Shown piece after piece: positions 7,096 to 14,056 of a DNA stretch of 19,519 nt. Numbering within the stretch: position 1 is the stretch's first letter; the number at the start of each line of letters is the position of its first letter. Location of the stretch: the NCBI GenBank assembly GCA_938028845.1, contig CALIZJ010000055.1:1-19519 (forward strand), written 5' to 3'. The notes below the pieces were generated by a model. It saw nothing but the letters and a program-made list of their open reading frames with translations, made no database searches and was not told the origin of the DNA. The DNA comes from an uncultured Blautia sp. Its GTDB lineage: Bacteria > Bacillota > Clostridia > Lachnospirales > Lachnospiraceae. The position numbers and the translations under genes are program-made.

Positions 7096-7141
7096 AATGT
7101 AAGCTTATTCGATGGCGGACATTTCCTTTTTTCGTTATGCT
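7096..7141 (+). promoter_or_regulatory. Second regulator half-site and promoter of the BceB-like gene
   Basis: AATGTAAG recurs at 7096-7103, exactly 20 bases after the same octamer in the right arm of the operator (7076-7083). It could be a second, cooperative half-site. A -10-like TATGCT is at 7136-7141 with no good -35, which fits an activator-dependent promoter. Confidence 0.4.
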
Positions 7142-7181
7142 GTAGGAAAGAAATGAAAATCAAAACAGGCGGTGACAGATT

Positions 7182-9233
7182 ATGAAAAAAGGAATTTACA
7201 GAAAACTGGCGTGGATGGGAATAAAAAAGAGCAGGAAGCTTTATATGCCCTATCTGCTTACCTGTGCCGGAATGGTGATGATGACTTATCTGATCTCTTT
7301 CCTCTCTAAAAGCGATGCCATTAATAAAATGCCCGGAGGGGAGACCCTTCAGGGAATGCTCAGCCTTGGCTTTGGGGTTATGGGATTTTTTTCCTTTCTC
7401 TTCCTTTTTTATACAAATTCTTTTCTTACCAGAAGAAGAAAAAAAGAATTTGGTCTTTTTAATATTTTAGGAATGGGAAAAGACAATATCGCTCTTGTGC
7501 TTTTATGGGAGACAATCCTTACAGCAGCCTTTTCCTTTGGAGGCGGGCTGTTTTTCGGAATTACTTTTTCTAAATTTGGGGAACTGATCCTGGTGAATCT
7601 GTTAAATGGAACGGCGGACTTTACGGTTTCTGTTTCTATGGAATCCATTTCACAGGTAGTAGGATTATTTGCGGTGATTTTTTTGGTGATCTATGGGAAT
7701 ATGCTACGCCAGATTCATTTATCGAAACCGATAGAGCTTTTGGAAAGTGAAAATACAGGGGAGAGACCGCCTAAGGCAAACTGGGTGCTGGCCCTTTTAG
7801 GCTGCCTGCTCCTTGGGGGAGCCTATTATTTAGCTGTGATGATTCAGGACCCGGTGGTGGCTTTTTTGTGGTTCTTTTTGGCAGTGGAGATGGTGATCGC
7901 CGGAACCTATCTGCTGTTTGTTTCCGGGTCAGTGGCTGTGTGCCGGCTTTTGCAGAAGAAAAAAAGCTATTACTATAAGACCAGCCATTTTGTTTCTGTA
8001 TCCTCTATGATGTACCGGATGAAGAGAAATGGAGCAGGACTTGCGTCCATATGTATCCTATGCACTATGGTGCTGGTAATGGTCTCCTCTACGGTTTGTC
8101 TTTTTGCCGGGACTGAGGACAGTTTAAAAAGAAGGTATCCCATGGATATCAACCTGGATATTGAATATGAGGATATATCGGATATAAATAAATCCGCAGC
8201 AAATGAGATAAAAAAGCTGACGGAAGCTGCAGTCAAAGAAGAGAGGACTGCTGTAAAAGAGACCCAGGAATATTATATGGGTGATCTTACCGGAGTAGAT
8301 GTTTATAATGGGAAAATTGATGATTACAGCACAGAATACGGAAATGCTGCGCCGGATGGAGGCGACTGGCAGGTCATTTTAATTTCCCTTCAGGATTATA
8401 ACCGGCTTATGAATAGGGAAGAGAAGCTGAAAGAAGATGAAGTGCTTCTTTACACGACAAAGTCGGCAAAGTATGAAAAGGATACCATTGCTTTTGGGGA
8501 CAGAAAGCCTTTAAAGATAAAAAAACAGGTGGACTCTTTTATCAGCACAGGAGTAGACGGATCGCAGATCTACCCAACCATGTACATCATTGTACCTGAT
8601 TTTTTAGATACCCTATCTTCATTAAAAAACTGGAAAAGGGAAAATGGAAAGCAGGTGCTGAGTATTCACTGGATTTACGGATTTAACCTAAAGGGAGAGG
8701 AAAACGTGCAGATTCGGGTACAGAACAGAGTTGAAAAAAATCTTGCCGAAGTTACCGGCTTAGGCAATGACACTTCTGTGACTTGTAATGGATATGCCAG
8801 TGAAAAGACTTATTTTTATAGTATGTATGGAAGCCTGCTCTTTTTAGGGGTATTTTTAGGGATCGTCTTTATTTTCGCTGCAGTTCTTATCATTTATTAC
8901 AAACAGGTATCAGAAGGTTATGAGGATCAGGCAAAATTTGAGATTATGCAGAAAGTAGGGATGACGGACCGGGAGATCCGAAAAAGCATTAATTCTCAGA
9001 TACTCACTGTATTTTTCCTTCCCCTTGCCATTGCGGGAGTGCATCTTTGTTTTGCGTTTTCTTTTATCTATAAGCTTTTGGTTTTATTAAGTGTAACAAA
9101 TAAAAGTCTTTTGCTCCTTATTATGGCATGCTGTTATCTGGTATTCGCATTTTTCTATGCAATCGTCTATCGGGGAACATCAAAAGCCTATTACTCGATC
9201 GTGACAGGCGGGATAAAAGAAAGGCGTGTATGA
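7182..9233 (+). CDS. BceB-like ABC transporter permease (FtsX domain)
   Basis: Large membrane permease of 683 residues, close to the usual BceB length of about 650. It starts with a short cytoplasmic tail (KLAWMGIKKSRKLYMPYLL). TM segments lie near 22-42, 57-80, 105-130, 155-175, 197-220, 225-250 and 285-310. A large extracellular domain of about 240 residues follows (roughly 310-550), and three final helices (about 555-580, 605-630, 640-665). This ten-helix layout with the big loop between helices 7 and 8 is diagnostic of peptide-detoxification permeases. Such transporters flip or free lipid II-cycle targets from peptide antibiotics and signal to BceS. The normal BceA ATPase gene that precedes BceB is absent. 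The spacing holds only an operator and promoter, so the ATPase must act in trans or the protein serves only as a sensor. Confidence 0.88.
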   Translation: MKKGIYRKLAWMGIKKSRKLYMPYLLTCAGMVMMTYLISFLSKSDAINKMPGGETLQGMLSLGFGVMGFFSFLFLFYTNSFLTRRRKKEFGLFNILGMGKDNIALVLLWETILTAAFSFGGGLFFGITFSKFGELILVNLLNGTADFTVSVSMESISQVVGLFAVIFLVIYGNMLRQIHLSKPIELLESENTGERPPKANWVLALLGCLLLGGAYYLAVMIQDPVVAFLWFFLAVEMVIAGTYLLFVSGSVAVCRLLQKKKSYYYKTSHFVSVSSMMYRMKRNGAGLASICILCTMVLVMVSSTVCLFAGTEDSLKRRYPMDINLDIEYEDISDINKSAANEIKKLTEAAVKEERTAVKETQEYYMGDLTGVDVYNGKIDDYSTEYGNAAPDGGDWQVILISLQDYNRLMNREEKLKEDEVLLYTTKSAKYEKDTIAFGDRKPLKIKKQVDSFISTGVDGSQIYPTMYIIVPDFLDTLSSLKNWKRENGKQVLSIHWIYGFNLKGEENVQIRVQNRVEKNLAEVTGLGNDTSVTCNGYASEKTYFYSMYGSLLFLGVFLGIVFIFAAVLIIYYKQVSEGYEDQAKFEIMQKVGMTDREIRKSINSQILTVFFLPLAIAGVHLCFAFSFIYKLLVLLSVTNKSLLLLIMACCYLVFAFFYAIVYRGTSKAYYSIVTGGIKERRV

Positions 9234-9239
9234 AAATGC

Positions 9240-9269
9240 TTGCCCATATCTGCAGCTATAGGGTATAAT
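9240..9269 (+). promoter_or_regulatory. Promoter of the HD-GYP/HPt operon
   Basis: TTGCCC (9240-9245) and a perfect TATAAT (9264-9269) are separated by 18 bases, 46 bases before the ATG at 9315. The -35 matches 4 of 6. It makes the next two genes a separate unit from the BceB-like gene. Confidence 0.6.
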
Positions 9270-9314
9270 GAAAATAGACGTATTGGTTTGGGGACAGCGA
9301 AAGGAGCTTAACGA

Positions 9315-10409
9315 ATGTTAAAAGATTCGTATACAGAAGACTATTTTTCACAGAATACCATATTGATTGTAGATGACGATGAGATAAACAGAGGGATTTT
9401 AGATAACCTTTTTTCAGCTTTTTATGAGGTGGAAGAGGCGGAAAACGGAAAAGCCGGATTAGAAATGCTCCAGGAAAATCCGGAAAAATACTGTGCCGTG
9501 CTTTTGGATGTGGTTATGCCTGTTATGGATGGTCTGGAGGTTCTGCGCCATTTAAAGGCAGCAGGACTTCTTGAAAAAATCCCGGTATTTCTGATCACGG
9601 CAGAGGCCAGTGACAGTACCATGAAAGAGGCATACCGGCTGGGCGTGATGGATGTTATCAGCAAGCCGGTAGTTCCCTATATTGTGATCCGGCGTATTAA
9701 TTCCATCGTAGAGCTGTTCCGTGCCAGAAAGCGCCTGGGAAATGTGGTGGAGCAGCAGCAGTCAGAGCTTTTGCTCCAGGCACAGAAGATTATTTCTTTG
9801 AATCAGGGAATGATCGAATCCTTATCTACAGCCATTGAATTCCGCAGCGGTGAGTCCGGGGAGCATGTACGGCGGATCCGTGAGATTACAGAATATATTC
9901 TGCGGCATACGGAATTTGGAAAAGGGCTGAAGGAAGAAGAGATCGAGGAGATAGGTCTGGGGGCGATCATGCATGATGTTGGAAAAATCGCCATTCCCGA
10001 TGGAATTTTAAATAAACCGGGAAGACTTACTTCTGAAGAATTTGAGATTATGAAGACCCACACGATCCAGGGCGCAGCTCTGCTTGAAAAAATCCCTCAG
10101 CTTCGGGAACAGGGCGCATATATCTACGCCTATGATATAGCACGCCATCATCATGAGCGGTGGGACGGGAGAGGATATCCTGACGGGCTTAAAGGCGAGG
10201 AAATCTCCACATGGGCGCAGGTGGTTTCTATTGCGGATGTTTATGATGCTTTAAGCTGTAAACGTGTCTACAAGGATGCCTTTCCAAGAGAAAAAGTAAT
10301 TCAGATGATCCTGGATGGAGAATGTGGAGCTTTTAATCCAAAATTGTTGGAATGTTTTCTCTCAGTGGAGAAGGAACTTTATCAATTGTATGAGAAGAAA
10401 GAAAACTGA
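9315..10409 (+). CDS. Response regulator with HD-GYP c-di-GMP phosphodiesterase domain
   Basis: Cytoplasmic two-domain regulator of 364 residues. The receiver (about 14-130) has acidic D20-D22, phosphoacceptor D65 (LLDVVMP) and K117 (ISKPV). A helical linker (about 135-165, Q-rich) leads to an HD-GYP domain with the metal-binding HD at 220-221 (IMHDVGKIAIPD), the HHHERWDGRGYPDG block (278-291, GYP at 287-289) and ADVYDALSCKRVYK. All key residues are present, so it should hydrolyse cyclic di-GMP when phosphorylated. AAAGGAG precedes the ATG at 9315. The HPt gene follows after 16 bases, which points to phosphate arriving by a phosphorelay from a hybrid kinase encoded elsewhere. No GGDEF enzyme is in the window. 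Confidence 0.94.
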   Translation: MLKDSYTEDYFSQNTILIVDDDEINRGILDNLFSAFYEVEEAENGKAGLEMLQENPEKYCAVLLDVVMPVMDGLEVLRHLKAAGLLEKIPVFLITAEASDSTMKEAYRLGVMDVISKPVVPYIVIRRINSIVELFRARKRLGNVVEQQQSELLLQAQKIISLNQGMIESLSTAIEFRSGESGEHVRRIREITEYILRHTEFGKGLKEEEIEEIGLGAIMHDVGKIAIPDGILNKPGRLTSEEFEIMKTHTIQGAALLEKIPQLREQGAYIYAYDIARHHHERWDGRGYPDGLKGEEISTWAQVVSIADVYDALSCKRVYKDAFPREKVIQMILDGECGAFNPKLLECFLSVEKELYQLYEKKEN

Positions 10410-10425
10410 TGGAGGATAGATACAT

Positions 10426-10788
10426 ATGGATCTTACGAAAAAAAGCCAGTTAGAAGAGATAGGGATCGATGTGGACAGCGTTTTAGACCGCTTTATGGGA
10501 AATGAAGCAATCCTTATGCGTTTTTTAAAGAAGTTTTTAAATGATGGGAATTATGGAAAACTGAAGGAAGCCGTTCAGACTGGGGATATGGAAGGGGCGC
10601 TTGCCGCTTCTCATACTCTGAAAGGAGTTACCGGAAATCTTTCCATGACAAAACTGTATGAACTGCTGACAGATCAGGTTCAGCTTTTCAGAGAAGGAAA
10701 GACAGAAGAGGCGATCTATATGATGGACGAGATCACAAGGAACTACCAGGAAATTGTTGAAGGCATAAAGAAGGTTACAGGAGAATAA
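10426..10788 (+). CDS. HPt domain phosphotransfer protein
   Basis: Single-domain histidine phosphotransfer protein of 120 residues that shuttles phosphate between receiver domains. The four-helix HPt motif is ASHTLKGVTGNLSM, with the phospho-accepting histidine at H63 and the conserved K66 and G67. The rest is helical and charged, with no membrane segment. GGAGG lies upstream of the ATG. It follows the HD-GYP regulator in the same transcript and ends before a strong terminator, so the likely partners are the receiver of that regulator and a hybrid histidine kinase not in this window. Confidence 0.92.
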   Translation: MDLTKKSQLEEIGIDVDSVLDRFMGNEAILMRFLKKFLNDGNYGKLKEAVQTGDMEGALAASHTLKGVTGNLSMTKLYELLTDQVQLFREGKTEEAIYMMDEITRNYQEIVEGIKKVTGE

Positions 10789-10850
10789 AACTGCTCTGCA
10801 AGAGAAGCTCTGATACCCAAATATGGGAAGTAAATAGAGGAATTTAACAG

Positions 10851-10895
10851 AAAAAGCGGACAGGAAGCGCGGGAGTGCTTCCTGTCCGCTTTTTT
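10851..10895. terminator. Strong intrinsic terminator (bidirectional)
   Basis: A perfect stem pairs AGCGGACAGGAAGC (10855-10868) with its complement (10877-10890). A small inner pair and a GGGA tetraloop fill the loop. Five A residues precede the stem and a run of T follows it. It ends the HPt transcript and could act on leftward transcription too. Confidence 0.93.
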
Positions 10896-10922
10896 GACAA
10901 TCAAATGGAACACTTTTAAATT
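10894..10922 (+). promoter_or_regulatory. Consensus-like promoter in the intergenic gap
   Basis: A perfect TTGACA (10894-10899) and TAAATT (10917-10922) are separated by exactly 17 bases. The -35 overlaps the T tract of the preceding terminator. No credible protein gene follows on the plus strand, so it may drive a small RNA. Confidence 0.4.
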
Positions 10923-11003
10923 CTTAGTTTTCAAATGTGGCAGATGAAGTGCAGGTTTATGTGCCGGATGATTTCGGACAATAACAATATAAGCATATAC
11001 AAA

Positions 11004-11036
11004 CAGGACAGCATAGCGGGGTGCCATGCTGTCCTG
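11004..11036 (-). terminator. Hairpin terminator downstream of the CapA-family gene
   Basis: CAGGACAGCAT (11004-11014) pairs perfectly with ATGCTGTCCTG (11026-11036) around an 11-base loop. On the minus strand TTTGTATATG follows the stem, a modest T-rich tail, 55 bases after the stop of the CapA-family gene. Confidence 0.5.
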
Positions 11037-11060
11037 GGGGATAAAATCATGATTCTGCGG

Positions 11061-11090
11061 GCAGTCAATAATGACTGCACACTTATTTTT
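11061..11090 (+). terminator. Small hairpin followed by a T run
   Basis: GCAGTCA (11061-11067) and TGACTGC (11072-11078) form a 7-bp stem with a four-base ATAA loop. A T run follows only after ACACTTA. The gap between stem and T run weakens it as a terminator. It abuts the stop codon of the convergent gene. Confidence 0.35.
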
Positions 11091-12374
11091 TTACATTTCA
11101 GAGGAAGACGTTTCCTCTTGGGATTCGGATACGGTTTCAGAATCTGAGACGGTCTGGGCTGGCTCAATATAAGAGCTTCTTTCTTCAATTTTCTGAAGGA
11201 TCCGGTCTGCTTCCTCTCCCTGGGCCGGCGTGGGCTGGTAATTATTATAGCCATAGTCTGAGGAAATGGAGCAGGGAATGATATTGGTCACATTATCTGC
11301 CTGGACGCCATCACTGTCAATGGTGAAAGTCTGCTGGAAGATCATGGAATCCATATCGCTTGGAGCGGAATTGCCGCCGAAGCAGAAGTTACCCAGGCTG
11401 TATACGATATTCTTTCCCTTATAGGTTTCAATTCCCTGAAGGACATGGGGATGATGCCCGCATACCAGGTCGGCGCCTTCGTCAATGGCCAGCCTTCCAA
11501 GTGTGGTCTGGTTGGAATCGGGAACCTCTTCTTTTTCATTGCCCCAGTGGAAGATGACGATAATAAGCTGCGCCCCTTCTTCCTTTACCTTTGCAATATT
11601 GTCTTTTAACTGCTGCTCCCGTCCCAGATGGTCGTTCAGCTCATAAATACCTACCAGACCTACATTTATTCCCTTTACATCCATGACGGCAGTTTCATCG
11701 TATCCGAAATGGACGATGTTTTCTTGATCCAATGCGGAAAGGGTATCCGTGTAGCTTTGCTCGCCATAGTCATGGCTGTGGTTGTTTGCCATATTAACAG
11801 CCTCCACAGAACCGCTTGAGAGGATCTGGGCATATTCCGGCGGGGCTTTAAAAGCAAACTGTTTCTCTTCGCGGGTGTCCAGAGTAGTTAAGGTTCCTTC
11901 CATATTCGCTATGGTAAGATCGTCCTCTTGGAAGATACTCTTTACATTCTGAAAAAAGTAATCTTTTCCATAAGAATCGTAGTAAGCGTTCAAGCTTGTA
12001 TCGTAGCTGAAAGTCTCGTCCGTACCAAGGGTACAGTCGCCTACCACGCTTACAGTCAGTGATACGGGTTCTGATAGGGTGTTTTTATTTTCTTCTGCAG
12101 ATGCTTCTTCCTCTATATTTACCAGATCTTCAGCGGCGGCAGCGTCTGCAGCGGCAGCTTCTTTGCTTTTCTTCGAACTATTTATACAGCCGCGTATGCC
12201 AAGGATCAGCAAAAGAAGCAGAAGGATTGCCGCTGCGCCTGCAAAGAGGCGGATGCGCTGTCTCCTTCTTCTGTAGTATCGGGATTTTCTGTAAATATTT
12301 CTTTTCCGATTATTGCTGTTATGAGGATGGGCTTGTCTTTGTACAGGCCGTCTCCTGTTGTTATTTGATGCCAT
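11091..12374 (-). CDS. CapA/PgsA-family membrane-anchored metallophosphatase-like protein
   Basis: 427 residues. Residues 1-42 are strikingly basic and rich in Arg/Asn (RRRRQRIR at 35-42). One transmembrane helix (about 43-60) then anchors an extracellular domain after a low-complexity Ala/Glu linker (70-100). The PGA_cap domain covers about 105-370 with metallophosphatase-like motifs: VVGDCTLG (D113), IANMEGTL (N157, E159), MANNHSHDYG (N197-H199), IFHWGNE (H276), and CGHHPHVLQG (H307, H308, H310). CapA/PgsA proteins take part in poly-gamma-glutamate or capsule synthesis, but lone copies like this are common and their function is unknown; no capBC genes are near. The ATG at 12374 has GGAGA 6 bases upstream; a TTG further upstream is unlikely. 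A good promoter lies at 12464-12436. Confidence 0.88.
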   Translation of the reverse strand: MASNNNRRRPVQRQAHPHNSNNRKRNIYRKSRYYRRRRQRIRLFAGAAAILLLLLLILGIRGCINSSKKSKEAAAADAAAAEDLVNIEEEASAEENKNTLSEPVSLTVSVVGDCTLGTDETFSYDTSLNAYYDSYGKDYFFQNVKSIFQEDDLTIANMEGTLTTLDTREEKQFAFKAPPEYAQILSSGSVEAVNMANNHSHDYGEQSYTDTLSALDQENIVHFGYDETAVMDVKGINVGLVGIYELNDHLGREQQLKDNIAKVKEEGAQLIIVIFHWGNEKEEVPDSNQTTLGRLAIDEGADLVCGHHPHVLQGIETYKGKNIVYSLGNFCFGGNSAPSDMDSMIFQQTFTIDSDGVQADNVTNIIPCSISSDYGYNNYQPTPAQGEEADRILQKIEERSSYIEPAQTVSDSETVSESQEETSSSEM

Positions 12375-12435
12375 GGTGGTTCTCCTTTTTCTTTTCAAGC
12401 CTTTTGTCGAAATCAGCAGACTTTTGTCTCTTTAG

Positions 12436-12464
12436 AGTATAGAGAGATTTCACAATTTCGTCAA
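12436..12464 (-). promoter_or_regulatory. Promoter of the CapA-family gene
   Basis: On the minus strand TTGACG (12464-12459) and TATACT (12441-12436) are separated by 17 bases, 5 of 6 matches in each box. It lies 62 bases upstream of the ATG at 12374 and diverges from the nfo promoter. Confidence 0.75.
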
Positions 12465-12475
12465 TAAGTATCCTC

Positions 12476-12504
12476 TTTTCATATGAATCTTTTTTTGATA
12501 TAAT
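12476..12504 (+). promoter_or_regulatory. Promoter of the nfo-flavoprotein operon
   Basis: TTTTCA (12476-12481) and a perfect TATAAT (12499-12504) are separated by 17 bases, 37 bases before the start of the endonuclease IV gene. Its -35 lies 11 bases from that of the divergent promoter. Confidence 0.65.
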
Positions 12505-12541
12505 GCTCTGGAAATACAGATTACAAAAGAAAGGAAGAAAT

Positions 12542-13402
12542 ATGCTATATATAGGAAATCATACGTCTTCTTCCAAGGGGTATGAGGCAATGGGAAAACA
12601 GATGGTAAAAAACGGAGGAAATACCTTTGCTTTCTTTACCAGAAATCCCAGAGGAGGAAATGCGAAAGAAATCCGGCCTTCTGATGTGGAGAAATTTTTG
12701 GTCCTTGCCAGGGAGAATCATTTCGGAAAACTGGTGGCCCATGCGCCGTATACGTTAAATGCCTGTGCTGCCAAAGAAAATCTGAGGGATTTTGCCAGAG
12801 AGACTATGGCGGACGATTTAAGGCGTTTAGAGCTGACACCGGGAAACTATTATAATTTTCACCCGGGCAGCCATGTAGGACAGGGCATACCGGCCGGAAT
12901 TGAAAAGATCGCGGAAATATTAAATGACGTCCTGACCCGGGAACAGTCCACTACGGTTCTTCTTGAGACAATGGCAGGGAAGGGCTCAGAAGTGGGCGGA
13001 CGATTTGAAGAGCTTTCCCGGATTTTGGATTTGGTAAAGGAAAACGAAAAGATGGGAGTCTGCCTGGATACTTGTCATGTATGGGATGGAGGCTATGATA
13101 TCGTCCATGACCTGGATGGTGTGCTGGCAGAGTTTGACAGGATCATCGGTCTTGACCGGTTAAAGGCGGTCCATTTAAATGACAGTCAGAATGAGCTCGG
13201 CAGCCATAAGGACCGTCATGCAAAAATCGGTGAGGGAAAGATCGGGCTGGAGGCGCTTGTGCGCGTGGTCTGCCATCCGGCGTTAGAGGGGCTTCCCTTT
13301 ATTCTGGAGACGCCTAATGACGACGAAGGATGGGCAGGTGAAATCGCCCTGCTTAAGGAAAGATATGCTATGGAACACCAAACTGCAGAAAGGACTTTCT
13401 GA
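12542..13402 (+). CDS. nfo: Endonuclease IV (AP endonuclease)
   Basis: Base-excision repair enzyme that cuts DNA 5' of abasic sites and removes 3' blocking groups; cytoplasmic, three zinc ions. 286 residues, the usual size. It starts MLYIGNHTSSSKGYEAM. All nine expected zinc ligands can be seen: H67 (AHAPY), H107 (FHPGSH), E142 (LLETMAGKG), D176 and H179 (CLDTCHVWDGGYD), H211 (HLNDSQNELGS), D224 and H226 (KDRHAKIGEG), and E256 (LETPND). The ATG at 12542 has AAAGGAAG upstream; a further upstream ATG (12503) lies inside the -10 region. The flavoprotein gene starts 16 bases after its stop, so the two are likely co-transcribed. Confidence 0.96.
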   Translation: MLYIGNHTSSSKGYEAMGKQMVKNGGNTFAFFTRNPRGGNAKEIRPSDVEKFLVLARENHFGKLVAHAPYTLNACAAKENLRDFARETMADDLRRLELTPGNYYNFHPGSHVGQGIPAGIEKIAEILNDVLTREQSTTVLLETMAGKGSEVGGRFEELSRILDLVKENEKMGVCLDTCHVWDGGYDIVHDLDGVLAEFDRIIGLDRLKAVHLNDSQNELGSHKDRHAKIGEGKIGLEALVRVVCHPALEGLPFILETPNDDEGWAGEIALLKERYAMEHQTAERTF

Positions 13403-13417
13403 CAGGGGGAAAATAAG

Positions 13418-13966
13418 ATGAAAACATTGATATTTAACGGATCTCCCAGAGTGAAGGGAGAAACCATGAAGCTTGTGGACGCTTTCTGCCAGGAGATGGA
13501 CGGAGAAGAGATCAAGATCGTCCATGCCTATAAGGGGGATATACGGCCCTGTATAGACTGCCGGTGGTGTTTTAAAAATCATGGATGCGCCATAAAAGAC
13601 GAGATGCAGGAAATATATGACTATCTAAAAGAGTGTGACCATATTCTGATCGCTTCACCTGTATATTTTGAAGAACTCACAGGGTCGCTTCTGGCAGTTT
13701 TAAGCCGGCTTCAGACCTATTTCAGCGCAAAGTATATCCGGAAAGAGGAACCCCTTCCCAAGAAAAAAACAGGGGGTATCATTCTTTGTGCAGGAAGCAT
13801 CGGGCCAAGAGAGAAAGCGGAAAGTACCGCGTCTATGATCCTTCAGCTCCTTAATTGTGAGAGCATGGGGACTGTTTATGCAGGAAAAACAGATAAGTTT
13901 CCGGTGCAGGACCGGCCGGAGATCTTTGACCAGGTACGTGATCTTGCCAGAAAGCTGAAGGAATGA
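13418..13966 (+). CDS. Flavodoxin-fold iron-sulfur flavoprotein / NADPH-dependent FMN reductase family
   Basis: 182-residue cytoplasmic redox protein. The N-terminal FMN phosphate loop is FNGSPRVKGET at 6-16. The Cys cluster is RPCIDCRWCFKNHGC: C45, C48, C51 and C57 in a CxxCxxCx5C pattern, expected to hold a [4Fe-4S] cluster as in the iron-sulfur flavoproteins of anaerobes. A second flavin-binding loop is ASPVYFEELTGSL (about 79-91). The family moves electrons between ferredoxin-like carriers and small acceptors; the acceptor here is unknown. AGGGGGA lies in front of ATG 13418. It follows nfo closely, which suggests a shared promoter and possibly an oxidative-damage response, but that is inference. 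Confidence 0.9.
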   Translation: MKTLIFNGSPRVKGETMKLVDAFCQEMDGEEIKIVHAYKGDIRPCIDCRWCFKNHGCAIKDEMQEIYDYLKECDHILIASPVYFEELTGSLLAVLSRLQTYFSAKYIRKEEPLPKKKTGGIILCAGSIGPREKAESTASMILQLLNCESMGTVYAGKTDKFPVQDRPEIFDQVRDLARKLKE

Positions 13967-14056
13967 AAAACGGGGAGATAGGAGCTGTCACAAAAGTTCT
14001 TAAAGAGCCTCTTTGTGAAAATAAAGGGGCGGCATACAGAAAAGGAGACGGATACT

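Larger units (their letters stand above)
10929..11090 (+). ncRNA. Candidate small RNA, unverified
   Basis: This covers the otherwise empty gap between the HPt terminator and the convergent capA-like gene. A consensus-like promoter lies just upstream. Two hairpins (11004-11036 and 11061-11078) are followed by ACACTTA and seven T residues. A transcript of about 160 nt would result. I see no known RNA family here; the 33-base 'GCGGGGTGCC' hairpin loop only vaguely recalls a cyclic-di-GMP riboswitch segment and lacks the rest. The hairpins may equally be terminators for the minus-strand gene. Confidence 0.25.

Noticed and set aside
11010..11036. Possible cyclic-di-GMP riboswitch because of GCGGGG near an HD-GYP gene
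   Set aside because: Only a short GC-rich loop is similar. The conserved three-way junction and tetraloop parts of the class are not present, and no gene follows on that strand.
10935..11147. 70-codon plus-strand ORF after the intergenic promoter
   Set aside because: No ribosome binding site, and its second half is antisense to the CapA-family C-terminus. Codon use does not look coding.
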